A DNA stretch of 64,000 nt. It comes from Oxyruncus cristatus. Taxonomy: Eukaryota > Chordata > Aves > Passeriformes > Cotingidae. Shown here piece by piece: positions 39,291-50,902 of this stretch. The stretch spans positions 635,074-699,073 of the forward strand of contig VXAY01007483.1 of the NCBI GenBank assembly GCA_013399855.1. Reading direction: 5' to 3'. Both the position numbers and the translations under genes were made by a program. The notes under the pieces were generated by a model. The model was not told the origin of the DNA. It saw only the letters and a program-made list of their open reading frames with translations, and made no database searches. Numbering within the stretch: position 1 is the first letter of the stretch; the number at the start of each line of letters is the position of its first letter.

Positions 39291-42170
39291 AATGAAGGTC
39301 ATCACTTCCAACTCTTCCTCAGCACTCTTATGACTTTCCAAGTGGTTTCCCAAACTTGGCTGAGTAATCCCTCGAGGACACAGTTTGGATATTTGTTTAC
39401 TTCACCAACAAAGGATAGCTCGGTTCGCTTCTTTTCAAATTTCAATGCGAGCAGCATAGGCTCATCAAACCCATAAAACAGAAAAGGATTATGGATAGCA
39501 GGTGTCCAAAATACCATCTACTTTAGCAATCTGGAGTACTGGTAGCAGCAAAAGCAATTAGACTCTGAACTCAAGAAAATTCTGTCTTTACAGCCCGGAT
39601 AGTTAAATAGTGAACAGATTGACAATGGAATCTCTGGAATCTCCCTTACTGAAGTGCTTAGAAAACAGATTAAATAAATATCTGTCAGGAATTGTGTCGG
39701 TATGATTGATCCTGCCATAGCCCAGGAGAAAATACCGTTGAACCTTTGAATCCCCTTCCAGCCCCTTTTTGCTTTTTTCTTCTCTTTGAGTCACCGAATT
39801 GCAGCATCTGCATCATTGTAGTTTAGTCAATTTGTCTTTTGAAAGCACACTCAAAATTAAGCATATTTAATTGAGCCATGAAGAAGCAGATGATCATAAA
39901 AAGCTCTCAGCCTTATGGTGACAGTGGGGAAGAGTTAGCCTGGAAGAGTGGGATTCCAGCAAGGCAACAGGCTCAGAGGCAGGTGTGCCAGTGCCAAGAA
40001 ACTGCAACTAAGCCAGAGAGCTCTGTTTGCCATTCCTGCCACTGATGGAAAAGGACAACAATAGGAATATTGACTGCCAACACTAAGGAAGTCTCTTTAT
40101 CACAGAGCTCATCCCAGAACAGGGCACTGAGTGTGAAGCAGTGTCCAGCAGCAGCCAGGGCTGGCTGTTCCCAAAGGGAGAGCAAACCACGAGCCAAGTG
40201 TGATCCCAGGACAGGGGCTTCCCTCCACACTTCCAGCACCTGGAGCACAGCAGGCAGAGGGAGACGCTGGGAATGGAACTCACTGACCAACCCAGACAAG
40301 AGAGGAGACAAGGACACCCAAGTAAAGGAGCCAATAAAAAATGGGTACAGAGACAGGACTGCACACAAGATAGAAAGCACATCCCAGGGACCCATCCAGG
40401 AGACCAGGCACTCACCATACAGAGCTGAGGTCTATCCAACAGGCGGAGACTAAACCCCCAGGGCTGAGCTTAAATGGAGGGAGGGTGTGGGTGGAGAGGA
40501 AATTAGGACCTAATTAGGACACCTGATCTTCATGTCCAGTGAGAGAAGCAGATAGAGGTGAGCTACAGCCACACCCACGCAGGCTGCTCCTCCAGAGAGC
40601 TGCTAATCCTCATCACCTGAAGCTTTTACCTTCCTAAATGCAAGGAATTCAAATGCAAATTCCTAAACAGAAGACCACTTGTGTTAAATCAAAACCAGAC
40701 TAGGGATGTCGGTACAAAACAAGGGAGACGCCCTGACTAAGGAGACAAAATATATGATAAAACTTGAGAGATGCTGACAGTTTTTGCGTAAGTATTAAAA
40801 TTAATGGCCCAAAAGTACAAGAAATTCTACACACCACTCAGAAAATCTCATTCTAGAGCAAACAAAGCCAAGCAAGACTAACAGGAGGTTTTCCATTTAC
40901 TAAGAATAATTTACATGAACTTTTCATTAAGAAAGACCTCAAAATGACTGGGAGTTTTTTTAATACAAATGATGATACAACTCAGTAAGATAAAGCATGC
41001 TTGACTTATCAATAATATCACTTCTCATGTAGTTCAAATTAAGCTTTTGCTGAAGTACCGGACTGAGTTTGGCCTATAAACAGAGTATTCATTTCATTAG
41101 TTTTAATAAAATTGTATGGAATCATTGCCCAATGATCTGAGGATGGAACTTAGCTAAATGAAAACCATAATCAAACCAACCTTCCAACACCAAGAATAAT
41201 GAATTAATTTTTTGGAAATGTTCTTCATTATCAATTTCTAGCAAAGAACCCTTTAACACCAGGAGTCAGGTCAAACTGCCCATAGCTGTCTCTCCCTGGC
41301 TTAGCAAGTATCCCTCTTGTTGCTAAGATGGAGAAAAACGTCTGTAAGAAAAGGCAGAAGTGTATCTGTAACAACACTTAAATGCTTCTGAGGTGAATAG
41401 AAAGCACTTAACAATGAAAGCAACTATTTTTAACATATCTCACCATTTAAGATCTAACAAATGGGGATGTACTATACCCAACTCTCTGACAGCTGCTTGA
41501 GGCAGTTCAAATCACAAATCCAGCTCCAGTGACAGCTGAGAAGAGCTGAGCACTTGAGATTCTCAGAAGTTATTATCAACAAGGAGTAGAAAATGCTAAA
41601 GGAGGAGAGTAGAAAAGGAGTAGGAAATCTAAGGTTAGCTGGAATATTTTAAATTGTACACATGACTCAGAGGGTAGGGCCAAGATCATGGAACTTCCCA
41701 CTCGAACCAAGTGTACCTGCGTTAAGCTCTGCATTATTACTGCTACATTATTCCAAGTTACCCAAGCCAGCTTTTCAGTTCAGAAGTTATCTCTGCAGAA
41801 CCCTGTAAAATGGGAGCAACAGCTCTAATAAATTAAATTTCAAAAAAGAGGAAAAAGGCAACGTTTCCATGTAAACAGCAACATGGTGGCAGAAGTATCT
41901 TTTGTTTTCCTAAAGCTTTTTTAGTTCATTTAGTTCATGCTTTTCATTCATTGGCTCTATACTAGCAAAAGCCTGCAAACTTTGAATTTATCATCTAATT
42001 TTCCTTCACTTCCGAAGACAATATTGTGCTTATATGTGGCTAAGCCTTGGGATAGATTAAGGGGCCACTTCCATCAATCTTTAAACTTGTTTTGTGATTT
42101 TTTTTTTCCTTTCTTGACACAGCTCTACCCTTGTAAGAAAATAATCTCAACCACTTCTAAATATCCTCTT

Positions 42171-42185
42171 TTATATATATATATA
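42171..42185. repeat. (TA)n microsatellite
   Basis: About seven TA units within AT-rich DNA. It is short, with no other signal. Confidence 0.8.
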
Positions 42186-44140
42186 AAACCACTTAAAATA
42201 TAAACATATGTTTAACTGAGCTTTGCTCCTCTACTGACAAGCATTTCTCTGCAGTTTTTCCACCAGACCAAATGAGCCCCAAAGAAGTGCTGTCTGAAAA
42301 GGAACAAACACACAATTAACAGAACCTCCAAACCCTCTTCAAACAGCTGTCTGCTCATAACGCAGCTGAACACCCCAGATACTTCTCAAAAGTCTTCTAA
42401 GTATTTTCTGCCATTGAACACACTAATTTTCCCTGCCAATTGTACATTTTTCTGTAATAGTAACTAGGTTGATGTCAAAGAACTGAAAATTATAGACCAT
42501 ATGTCACACCAGAAGCAGCTTATGCAGATTTGCATATTTATAAGACAAAAAAAATTGCATTTTAAATAATGCAAATATGAAAAAAATCTTTTTATTTGTA
42601 AAAGCATTTTTTTTCCCCCAAATCAACTTAAAGTCTCCTTTTCTGCTTCCCTTTTATGAGATCAAAGAAATTAAATTCCATCCTGTAGGAAAGATCTTAG
42701 AGAGAGTAATATCTGATGTCTTGCAAAATGCCAACAATCAGTAATTTATCCCTTCAAACTGTAATTTTAGGCTCTTTACACAACAATAACCCATTTTGTC
42801 CAAGATAAAACAGAGGACTCAGTCAATGTGAATGGCCCAAAACATTCCAACTTGAAAACCATGTAGGACAAGATTGAACACAGAACTCTTGAGTTTCTAA
42901 CTAAAACCCAGTATTTTTGACATGAGCCTGCCTTTGCACATTTCTATCTCAATTCATTTAGACGAACTTTTTAAACCAGCCCTTTTGAAACTTTTTTAAA
43001 GCCCATTCAAAAACCTGAAAAGCGATGGGAATTGAAGATGAACAATTAAAAGCAATGTGTTTTCAGCAGATGACCAATATGCAAATTAAAATGTTATTTA
43101 AAACAAAACCAGTGGACAATTAGGAAGACGTGCTTATTGTTATTACGGCCATTAACTCTCAAAGCAGCCATGAAGTCAGAATAATATTTGTCTACCTTCC
43201 AAAGACATGGTTCTCTACAAAGTTGATGCACATGTACTTCAATGTATTCCACATGAATTTTGTTATATTGCTTCTGTTGATAATACATAATTTATCTAAC
43301 CTAATTTAACGTAATTTAGTGTGTCAGAGAAAACTGTATGCTAGTTAAATACATATTTTGCCTAGTAGGAACATCATTTTTGTATACAACAATCATCACA
43401 AAAAATAGTTGCAAGTCCCTGACCAAGTTTTCAAAATGTGAAAACTTACTAAAAATAACTTTAGATCAAGAATCAGAAGTACCAAAAAACCACTGGGAAA
43501 CTCCCTTGGATGAAGAGGCCAGTTTTCCCCACTACTGTGGCATTCATTTTAAAAGCCCAAAGCTGCAAGTATCAGATTTTTCTATCATTACCGTTGCCAC
43601 AGGAACTAGTCAATATGATAAAGTCTCTAGTAAATTCTGATCAAACCACCCTCAAAGATTTGGTTCTTCTGTCTTCATTATTCTCTTCACTTCAACTGAG
43701 AGCAATCACACTTTATGATGCACCACTAATAATCTGTAATAGAATTAATCGGGTGTTTTCCAGGAAGTAAAGCAGCTACAAGAGTATTTTTGTTGCACAG
43801 TTCTTTTAACGTACTATTCATAGCTAAGAAAGTACTTTAATTTCCCTAATTAGGTGTTCAGTAATACAGGAATATGCTAATTAAAATCTATTTTTCTTCT
43901 CTTAAAATATGTCATACTATCAAATAGATACAAGAAGTGAATGAATGAATGACATTTGCAATTTCAGTGCAGTACTGACACTGTGCAAGCGCTTCACCAG
44001 CACTTGCTCTGATTATTTTGCCCTGAATGAGTTTGTAGAGTTTAACTGTTCAGAACTTAATAAACAATTCTGTAGATGACGCATGAAGAGAAAGAGGATC
44101 CAAGGCGGCCAAACAGTGAACAAGGCACTGAAGAAGATAA

Positions 44141-44357
44141 ATCACAGAATGTCCTGAGTTGGAAGGGACCCACAAGGATCATCGAGTCCAACCCTTAGCC
44201 CTGCACAGGCCCATGCCCAAGAGTCACACCTTGTGCTTGAGAGCATCGTCCAAACACTCCTGGAGCTCTGTCAGCCTTGGTGCTGTGCCCCCTGCCCTGG
44301 GGAGCCTGTTGCAGTACCCAAATACCCTCTGGGGGAAGAACCTTTTCCAAATACGTA
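44141..44357 (-). mobile_element. CR1 LINE 3'-end fragment
   Basis: The + strand begins 'tcacagaatgtcctgagttg' and continues 'gaagggacccacaaggatc', 'cgagtccaacccttagccc', 'tgtcagccttggtgctgtg' and 'tctgggggaagaacctttt'. This is the reverse complement of the CR1 3' end and the same subfamily style as the copy at 37.3 kb, in opposite orientation. The subfamily is one I associate with songbirds. 5'-truncated, no coding capacity. Confidence 0.95.
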
Positions 44358-46135
44358 ACCCCAAAACGATTCCTCTGCCACTCTAATCACAGCAACCAAA
44401 TTAAATTCCTGTACCTATCTCCAGAGTTATACATATATTAAGAACACATATCCTTCTTTCCTTTGGATCTAGCTAAAGGAAAGGCCAGAGCTTAGAACAA
44501 ATACAACGTTTTTTAAGATCTGAAGACCTACACATCTGCAACAGCCAAGTACAGTAAAATGCAGCCCACAATTCAGTGTTGCTCTTTCTGTCTGGAATAC
44601 CTTCATAAGCAACTAGCAAGACTTAAGCCTTGGAAAAAATACCTAATTTTATTAACTAGCCCACACATACTTCAGTAGAAGACTGAAGGTTATTGGCTCT
44701 CTTTTACTAACTTGGGGAGCCATCACACTGCTCTGTGCACCTTGGTAAGCAACATTAGTCAAAATGCAGCACATTTGTTTTGCTTTCTATATACATGAAG
44801 ATACAGTCTCATGTCTTGTCTTCTGATTCAAACAAAACTTCTGTTTAAAAAACCTTTCATGGTTTTGATCTTTCCACCAACCTGATTCTGTTTATTTTCT
44901 TAAACCTCTTATACAGAGCCAAGATATGACATTAAAAAAAACCACCAAACAGCCCCAAAAATCAACAGAAAAAGCAACCCACAAAACTAAAACCAAAACA
45001 TGGGGCTCCTTGGCTTTATTAAGAATTGCTGTGAAAGCTGTATAGATCCCAAAAGCAAAGTATTTCATCATAAAATCCTTATATTTCAACTGACTTTTTA
45101 CCTGGAAAGTGTATTATTTCCATTACCGATCTGAGTGAGGGGACAGACTAATTTTTCAGTTCCTGAAGCACATCCTTTTTCACACATAAAATTCCTCACA
45201 TTTACTTAGGTTCAAAAAAAAAAAAAAACAACTCAACATAGATCAGAGTGACAGAAAGAACAGGAGAGCAGTTTGCACACTGGTATTGAAGACATTTATA
45301 GGAATGAACCTGTATAACTTCAGCAGTACTTATCAACAAACCCTACTATACACGTTAATTCTTCTACCAAGAAGGTTTTAAAACCACCCCAGCACAACTG
45401 AAGCTTTGAAATGTCTAAGGGAAAACTATTAAGAATCTTGTCATAGCAATACAAATGTTGAAAGCTTAACCTTCAGAGCTGTTTAAAGTGTAAATCACCA
45501 TGTCAGAGAATGTTTCTAACATATAAACTTTACAGAATGTAGGCTAAAACTAAAATCACCTGGTTTTATACATCATGTTATTATATCAGTGTAATTACCT
45601 TAGTTATCATCTTTAACCAAGTCATACAAATCTTAACTTCCCTTTTTATTATATTATTTTAGGAGGTCACTCTAGGGTTCTCTGCAATTAAGTTATTAAC
45701 TTTTGTAAATTATAAAATATAAAAGCTTTCTGTGCTACATCAATATGTAATGATGCACTTGATTTTTTCCCCCACGAACTTAAAAGAACACTTCATAAGT
45801 GACCAATAGTTATGACAGACCATCCTTTACCAAGAACTCAAAGGGAAAAGGCTTCAAAGAGCTTGAAACCTGTTGCCTTCAGCTGTTTCTTCAAAGATGG
45901 CTCATCTGAAAGCACCGAACTCTTTGTTTCTGACAGAAATGTTTCACCCACAGTGATACGAAAAAGCACCACTAAGTAATTGAAAAACCACAAGTGTTCT
46001 GCCTCTAACATGATTACATTTCACAATGCAGATTTATGAGATTTGAGATCTCCATCTAAGATCATGCCATTTCATACAGTTTCTCTCAGTCAATCCACAA
46101 GGTACCAAATGAAAATGCATTTACAGATGCAGTCA
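44358..46135. other. AT-rich non-coding sequence
   Basis: Nothing is recognised apart from a poly-A run of about 15 bases near 45,213. Confidence 0.6.
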
Positions 46136-46735
46136 TGTGCTGGTTTGGGCTGGGCAAAAGCCAGTTTTCTTCACAGTAGCTGGGATGGGACTGTGTCTGG
46201 GATTTGTGCTGAAAAAAACAAAAAGCAAGTGGTGATAATATAGAGATGACTTTGTTATTGCTGAGCAGCACTTGCGCTGAGTGAAGGCCTTTTGTGCTTC
46301 TCACGCTGCCCTGCCAGCGAGTGGGCTGGGGGTGCACAAAGAATTGGGAGGGGACACAACCAGGACAGCTGATCCAACTGACCCAAGGGATATTCCAGCC
46401 CCGATGGTGTCACGCTCAGCATCTAAAGCTGGGGAAGGAGAAGGAAGGGGAGGCATGGTGATGGCATTCACCTCCCCAAGCCACTGTCAAGCGTGACGGA
46501 GCCCTGCAGGGCTGGGGATGGCTGAGCACCTGCCCGGGGGGGGACGAGGGGAATGAAGGCCTTGTGTTGCCTTGTTTGCACGCAGAGCTTCTGCTTTACC
46601 TGCTAAACTGTCTTTAGCCCAACCCACGAGTTCTCTCACTTTGACTCTTCCAATTCTCTCCCCCATCCCACGGATGGGGGAGGAGAGTGAGAGGCTGTTT
46701 GGTGCTTACTTGCCAGCTGGGCTTAAACCATAACA
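46136..46735 (+). mobile_element. solo LTR of an avian ERVL-like endogenous retrovirus
   Basis: A 600-base unit begins TG ('tgtgctggtttgggctggg') and ends CA ('cttaaaccataaca'). It carries the wording of a widespread avian ERV LTR: 'cttcacagtagctgggatg', 'tattgctgagcagcacttg', 'aattgggaggggacacaac' and 'cccacgagttctctcactt'. The promoter-like 'cagcatctaaagctggg' sits where intact copies, as I remember them, have a TATA box, which here looks mutated. No internal retroviral region lies on either side, so this is a solo LTR left by recombination. The five bases flanking each end (agtca left, agttg right) match at three positions, a possible decayed 5-base target duplication as expected of ERVL. 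The family name is not certain. Confidence 0.8.
46656..46688. repeat. inverted repeat within the LTR
   Basis: Two nearly complementary arms ('ctcccccatcc' and 'ggatgggggag') are separated by three bases (cac) and could form a long stable hairpin near the 3' end of the LTR, downstream of the presumed polyadenylation region. Confidence 0.7.
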
Positions 46736-49700
46736 AGTTGTAAACACAAATTATGCTCAGAAATCTGAAATTCAGTAATATATGCGTTTAAATCACAAAA
46801 ATATTCCGTCTGCAAAAATCAGAACAGTAAAAGAACTTCTGACCAGCATCAGAAATAGGACTTCAGAAGCCTGGAACACACTGAAGACTTCAAAAATCCC
46901 CAAGATATCAATCACTACAGACAGTTCTTCATATGTACAGTGCATTCTACTTGCCAAATTACAACGTGAGCTCTGAATAGCTGTGTCTTTGCCTTGATGC
47001 AGCATGGAAACAAGCAGGCAAACACAGAGCTTTTTCATCATGTAGCCACTTCTCCAGAATTTCAAGACAGCTGAGACTGCTGGATGTCTGGAAAAGTGAC
47101 TGAGAGCTGCAAACATGTATGAAGTCGACATTTGCCTTTCACTCAGAATGTAAGATTTGACTGAATTATGAGAAATCCATATCTGGCAACTTAGTACTGG
47201 TGTTGGGAACTGTTCAATCAAGTCAGTCATGTCCTCAGAACAGCACTATCTCTGGTCTTGTACTAAATCACACAATAGCAGGTATTTTCTGTCTTTCCTG
47301 GGTTATATATATGTGTCTCTACTGTCTTTGTCACATGCTAAAACTTCCAAGAGAACTATTCTGGTAAACATACAGATATGGATGTTAATGAGTGACAACG
47401 AGGTGCACTGCACATGCCCAAGACCAACACTCACTAATTGGTTATAAAAAATGTGCAATATGCCATAATTTACCAAAGCACTAATGCCTAATCACTTCAT
47501 GCTGCAATGAATTCCAAGTAAACATGAGTAATTATGCCATTAATTTTAATAAAGTGACAGCTAGCACTTACTCCACTCTAGTGAACATTTGCACAAAAGT
47601 TGGTTTATCAGTATTTATACTGCCCAGCAGCTCGACAGAAAGACATTCAGAACATCTTTTTCAAGATTTGTTCTTACATGTAAGAACATTTGTTCACGTT
47701 AAGTGTGGAAATCCAAAATTACTCAGCCCTTCATTTTTTACATATAACATAAAACCTTTGATCTCATTTGTCAATGGTATGGATGAAAAGTATCCATCTC
47801 TGCCCATGGGATCAGGATGGTCCAATTGCAGAGCCATCCTGTCTTTTCTAACTTCCTACTCCATTGTTTGTTTTTTTTCTATAGTGGGTATAAAATACAT
47901 ATTTGGGTAACCCAAGACACAGCTACATCCAGTATACAAAAGCTGAAAATTATACTCACAAGAAACCTGAGTGGGATTGACAAGGCATCATTTTAATTAT
48001 GTTGCATTTACGTAGTGAATGTAACGTTGAATTACCAGCACTTAAAACTTTTGAGTTTGACATGAGTGCCATTAACTCAGAATTCTCAACTGAAGAGTCA
48101 GAAAAATATGCTTAAATATTTGACCCATTAAATGCTAATAATAAATCATATATAATTAATTATATCTGAGTAAGATTGCTATCAACACTAGTACCGAGGA
48201 ACTTGAAATACAGATGTTAGGCACTACATAAACGACTTCAAGAGAAGTTTTCAAAACACAAATCTTGCTTTCTTATTCATTGCTGCTTCAGACTTGTGGA
48301 TAAATGGGAGATTTATTCTGAGAGCCACTTGAAATTTTTCTGTTGATGATTTCATTAAAAAATAGCATCACTGGCCTATTTTGTAATTAAATTAAGGTAG
48401 AGTCAATTGACCTATTCTCCCATTTCCATGAACAGGAACACCTAAAAGTAAAATTTTAGCCTTGTTCTGTGGAAAAGGAGCACTTGCATGATTAGGCTCT
48501 GTGAACAGGAGACACCTTCTCTCAGAATATAAATTTCATTAAGTTACTATTTAAAATATGTTTCTTTTCAAGAGGATAAAAAACCACCACTGACTTCTCA
48601 ATAGTTCTTAAAAGCTAAGAATCTTGAATACTAGTTCCAAGAGAGAAGGTAACACAGAACTTTAAAATAGAAGTTTAAGATAAAAGGAAAACAATATTCG
48701 TTCTAGTTAAAATATGGTATTTTAGAAAATTATGGTTGCACATGCTAATGCAGGAAATTAATGTAACAATAACACATATTTTTCTTTATTTAAGACACAT
48801 CCAAAGTTGCTCATAAGTAGCTGTTTGTAAAAACATAATAAATCCTAAAAAGAAATGGGAAATTAGTTGATAGCATTTACCATAAAATCTGGCATTTGAA
48901 GTTCCGTGTATTCAAATGGTTTTTAAAAATAACTTTGGGTACTCCATTTTTCAAAAACAAGTCTAACTTCTTCATGGCAATAAAAACTAGCAAAAATAGT
49001 AACTCCTGAAACACAGGAGTCACTATTCTTGATCTCTTGCCTCAGTCTTATCTAACATTTAAAAAAAAAAAAAAATTGCTGGGATAATCTACCATTAAAC
49101 AATCTTCCTGCTCATCTGTTCTGAAAAGGGCCCCAGCACAACAAAAGCCCTGCTTAACACAGTGCAAGTGTTCTAGAAAAGCTACTCCGTGTCCAGTTAG
49201 AGGATAACGACGGAATCTGTTCCACGTTTCCCGTGTAGAATTACAAATTTTAAGCCATTTCCAAGAGCAGGTATCACTTGTATTACAACAGCACTGACCT
49301 CAGACCAGAAGCACGTTGTGGCAGAGGCTCTGTCACCCTGGGACAAAAGGATAAAGCAAATGGAGGACAAGACTGAGACACACAGATGGACACCCACAGG
49401 AACAATGGGACAGCCTTCCCCATGGACAACACTATTTCCAGTGCATTATCAGCTGAGCTACTGTAAAAGTTCTTCTGTGCATCACAGGACAAAACAGAAG
49501 GGCCAGAGATTCTCTCCTAAGTCACAGGCACAGCGGGGAAGAAAGCACGAGGGTGCTGGTTTGCAAATGCTTAGTTCGCTTGATACGTCAGAATCTAAGT
49601 TTATTCAACCCCTTGATCCTGAAGGAAAGAAAAGAGTCACAAACAATCTGCAAGAAAAGTCTGTTGTGCCTCTGCGCTCACACATTCAAGAAGACTGAAA

Positions 49701-50830
49701 ATGACACTTCTCAGTACACACATTTAGAAACACTGATGGAGAATTCCCCTTCCCTCCTCCCACCACCTCAATACTACAGCACTGTTCACTTGCCGTGTGT
49801 TCCTCGTTATGATAAATGTGTTATCTTTGAACTGCAAGTACGGCACAGCACTGGATATTTCTTTTCCAATCATCACGCACCATTCAGTTATTTCAGAAGT
49901 ATTTAGTCATGACTGGCCTCTGCACTTCTTGACAGGTAAGAAATAAGGAACAAGGGACGTTCATTCCCCAGCGTGCAAGGAAGGCAGCAATCATGGTGTC
50001 AGTACTGAGTCTGTATTTAACATAAATATTGCGTGAGAAAGCAGCACCAGTTTAACAAAATCCATTTTTTCTAAACGCTTAAACATTTGAAATATTTGCA
50101 CTTAAGTTCCATTATTTTCTTAGCACCTTAGCACCTTCCCTAAAGAGTTGATTTCCTATGAACTCAATGCCAAAACCACATATGAAAGCCACAACATTCC
50201 CGGCTAATAAACATACACAGTCTGACAAATATGAATCTGAGGAGGAAAGCAGTGTCTACCAGATCTTCTGATTCTTTGTGTAATAATGAGTAACAAACTT
50301 CAATTTCAGCCTGGAATCAATGCAGGACCATTTTGGCAACACATACTGGGGCTATGTATCATTATTCTCTGCTTTCTGGTCTGAGAGGGCTATACTGAAC
50401 AAATTATTTTTTAGATAACATGTTAGACCTAGGAGTTTATTAGAAAAATATATGGCTTATGGCTTAAAAGACCATAAAGTGGTTTAAAGAGACTTAAGGG
50501 ACAATGATTTATCTCCCAGAATCAACTTTCTCTTCAGGCTGCCGCAACGGAGCATGGAAATGTGAAAAACAGGATTAAGGAATCAAGTTATCTGCATAAA
50601 AACAACAAATGCTTTATTGTTTATCAAAAATGACACTTTGAAAGTTATCTGGCTGGTGTGACGTAAGATTGTACAATCCACTTCCACATTTTGTACAAAG
50701 TGGTGTTAAAGACTTCCTTTCGTCAGAGCTGTTGGAGCTCACACCACCCTTTTTACCTGCTGAATCTGTATATTAGATACAAACATTAAGAAGTAATACC
50801 AGAAAAATTTGCACCTTCAGTTGCAAAGTT

Positions 50831-50860
50831 CTTTTTTCTTTTTTCTTTTTTTTTTTCTTT

Positions 50861-50902
<42 letters not shown>
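50831..50902. repeat. 72-base poly-T with interspersed C
   Basis: The tract is T-rich with C roughly every 6 to 16 bases and ends in an uninterrupted run of about 29 T. It is the longest homopolymer-like tract in the window. On the minus strand it is poly-A with a few G, so it could be a retroposon tail, but no recognisable element body is attached. It is a likely place for assembly length error. Confidence 0.9.

Larger units (their letters stand above)
38241..44140. other. AT-rich non-coding sequence with one GC-richer patch
   Basis: No gene is recognised. The interval at about 39,900-40,660 is richer in G and C than its flanks and gives a 140-codon minus-strand frame, but it shows no domain and matches no repeat that I know. 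T-rich and TA tracts lie at 39.26 and 42.17 kb. Three octamer motifs (ATGCAAAT) lie between 42,528 and 43,086. Confidence 0.55.

Noticed and set aside
44159..44386. 75-codon + strand frame
   Set aside because: It is antisense reading of the CR1 fragment.
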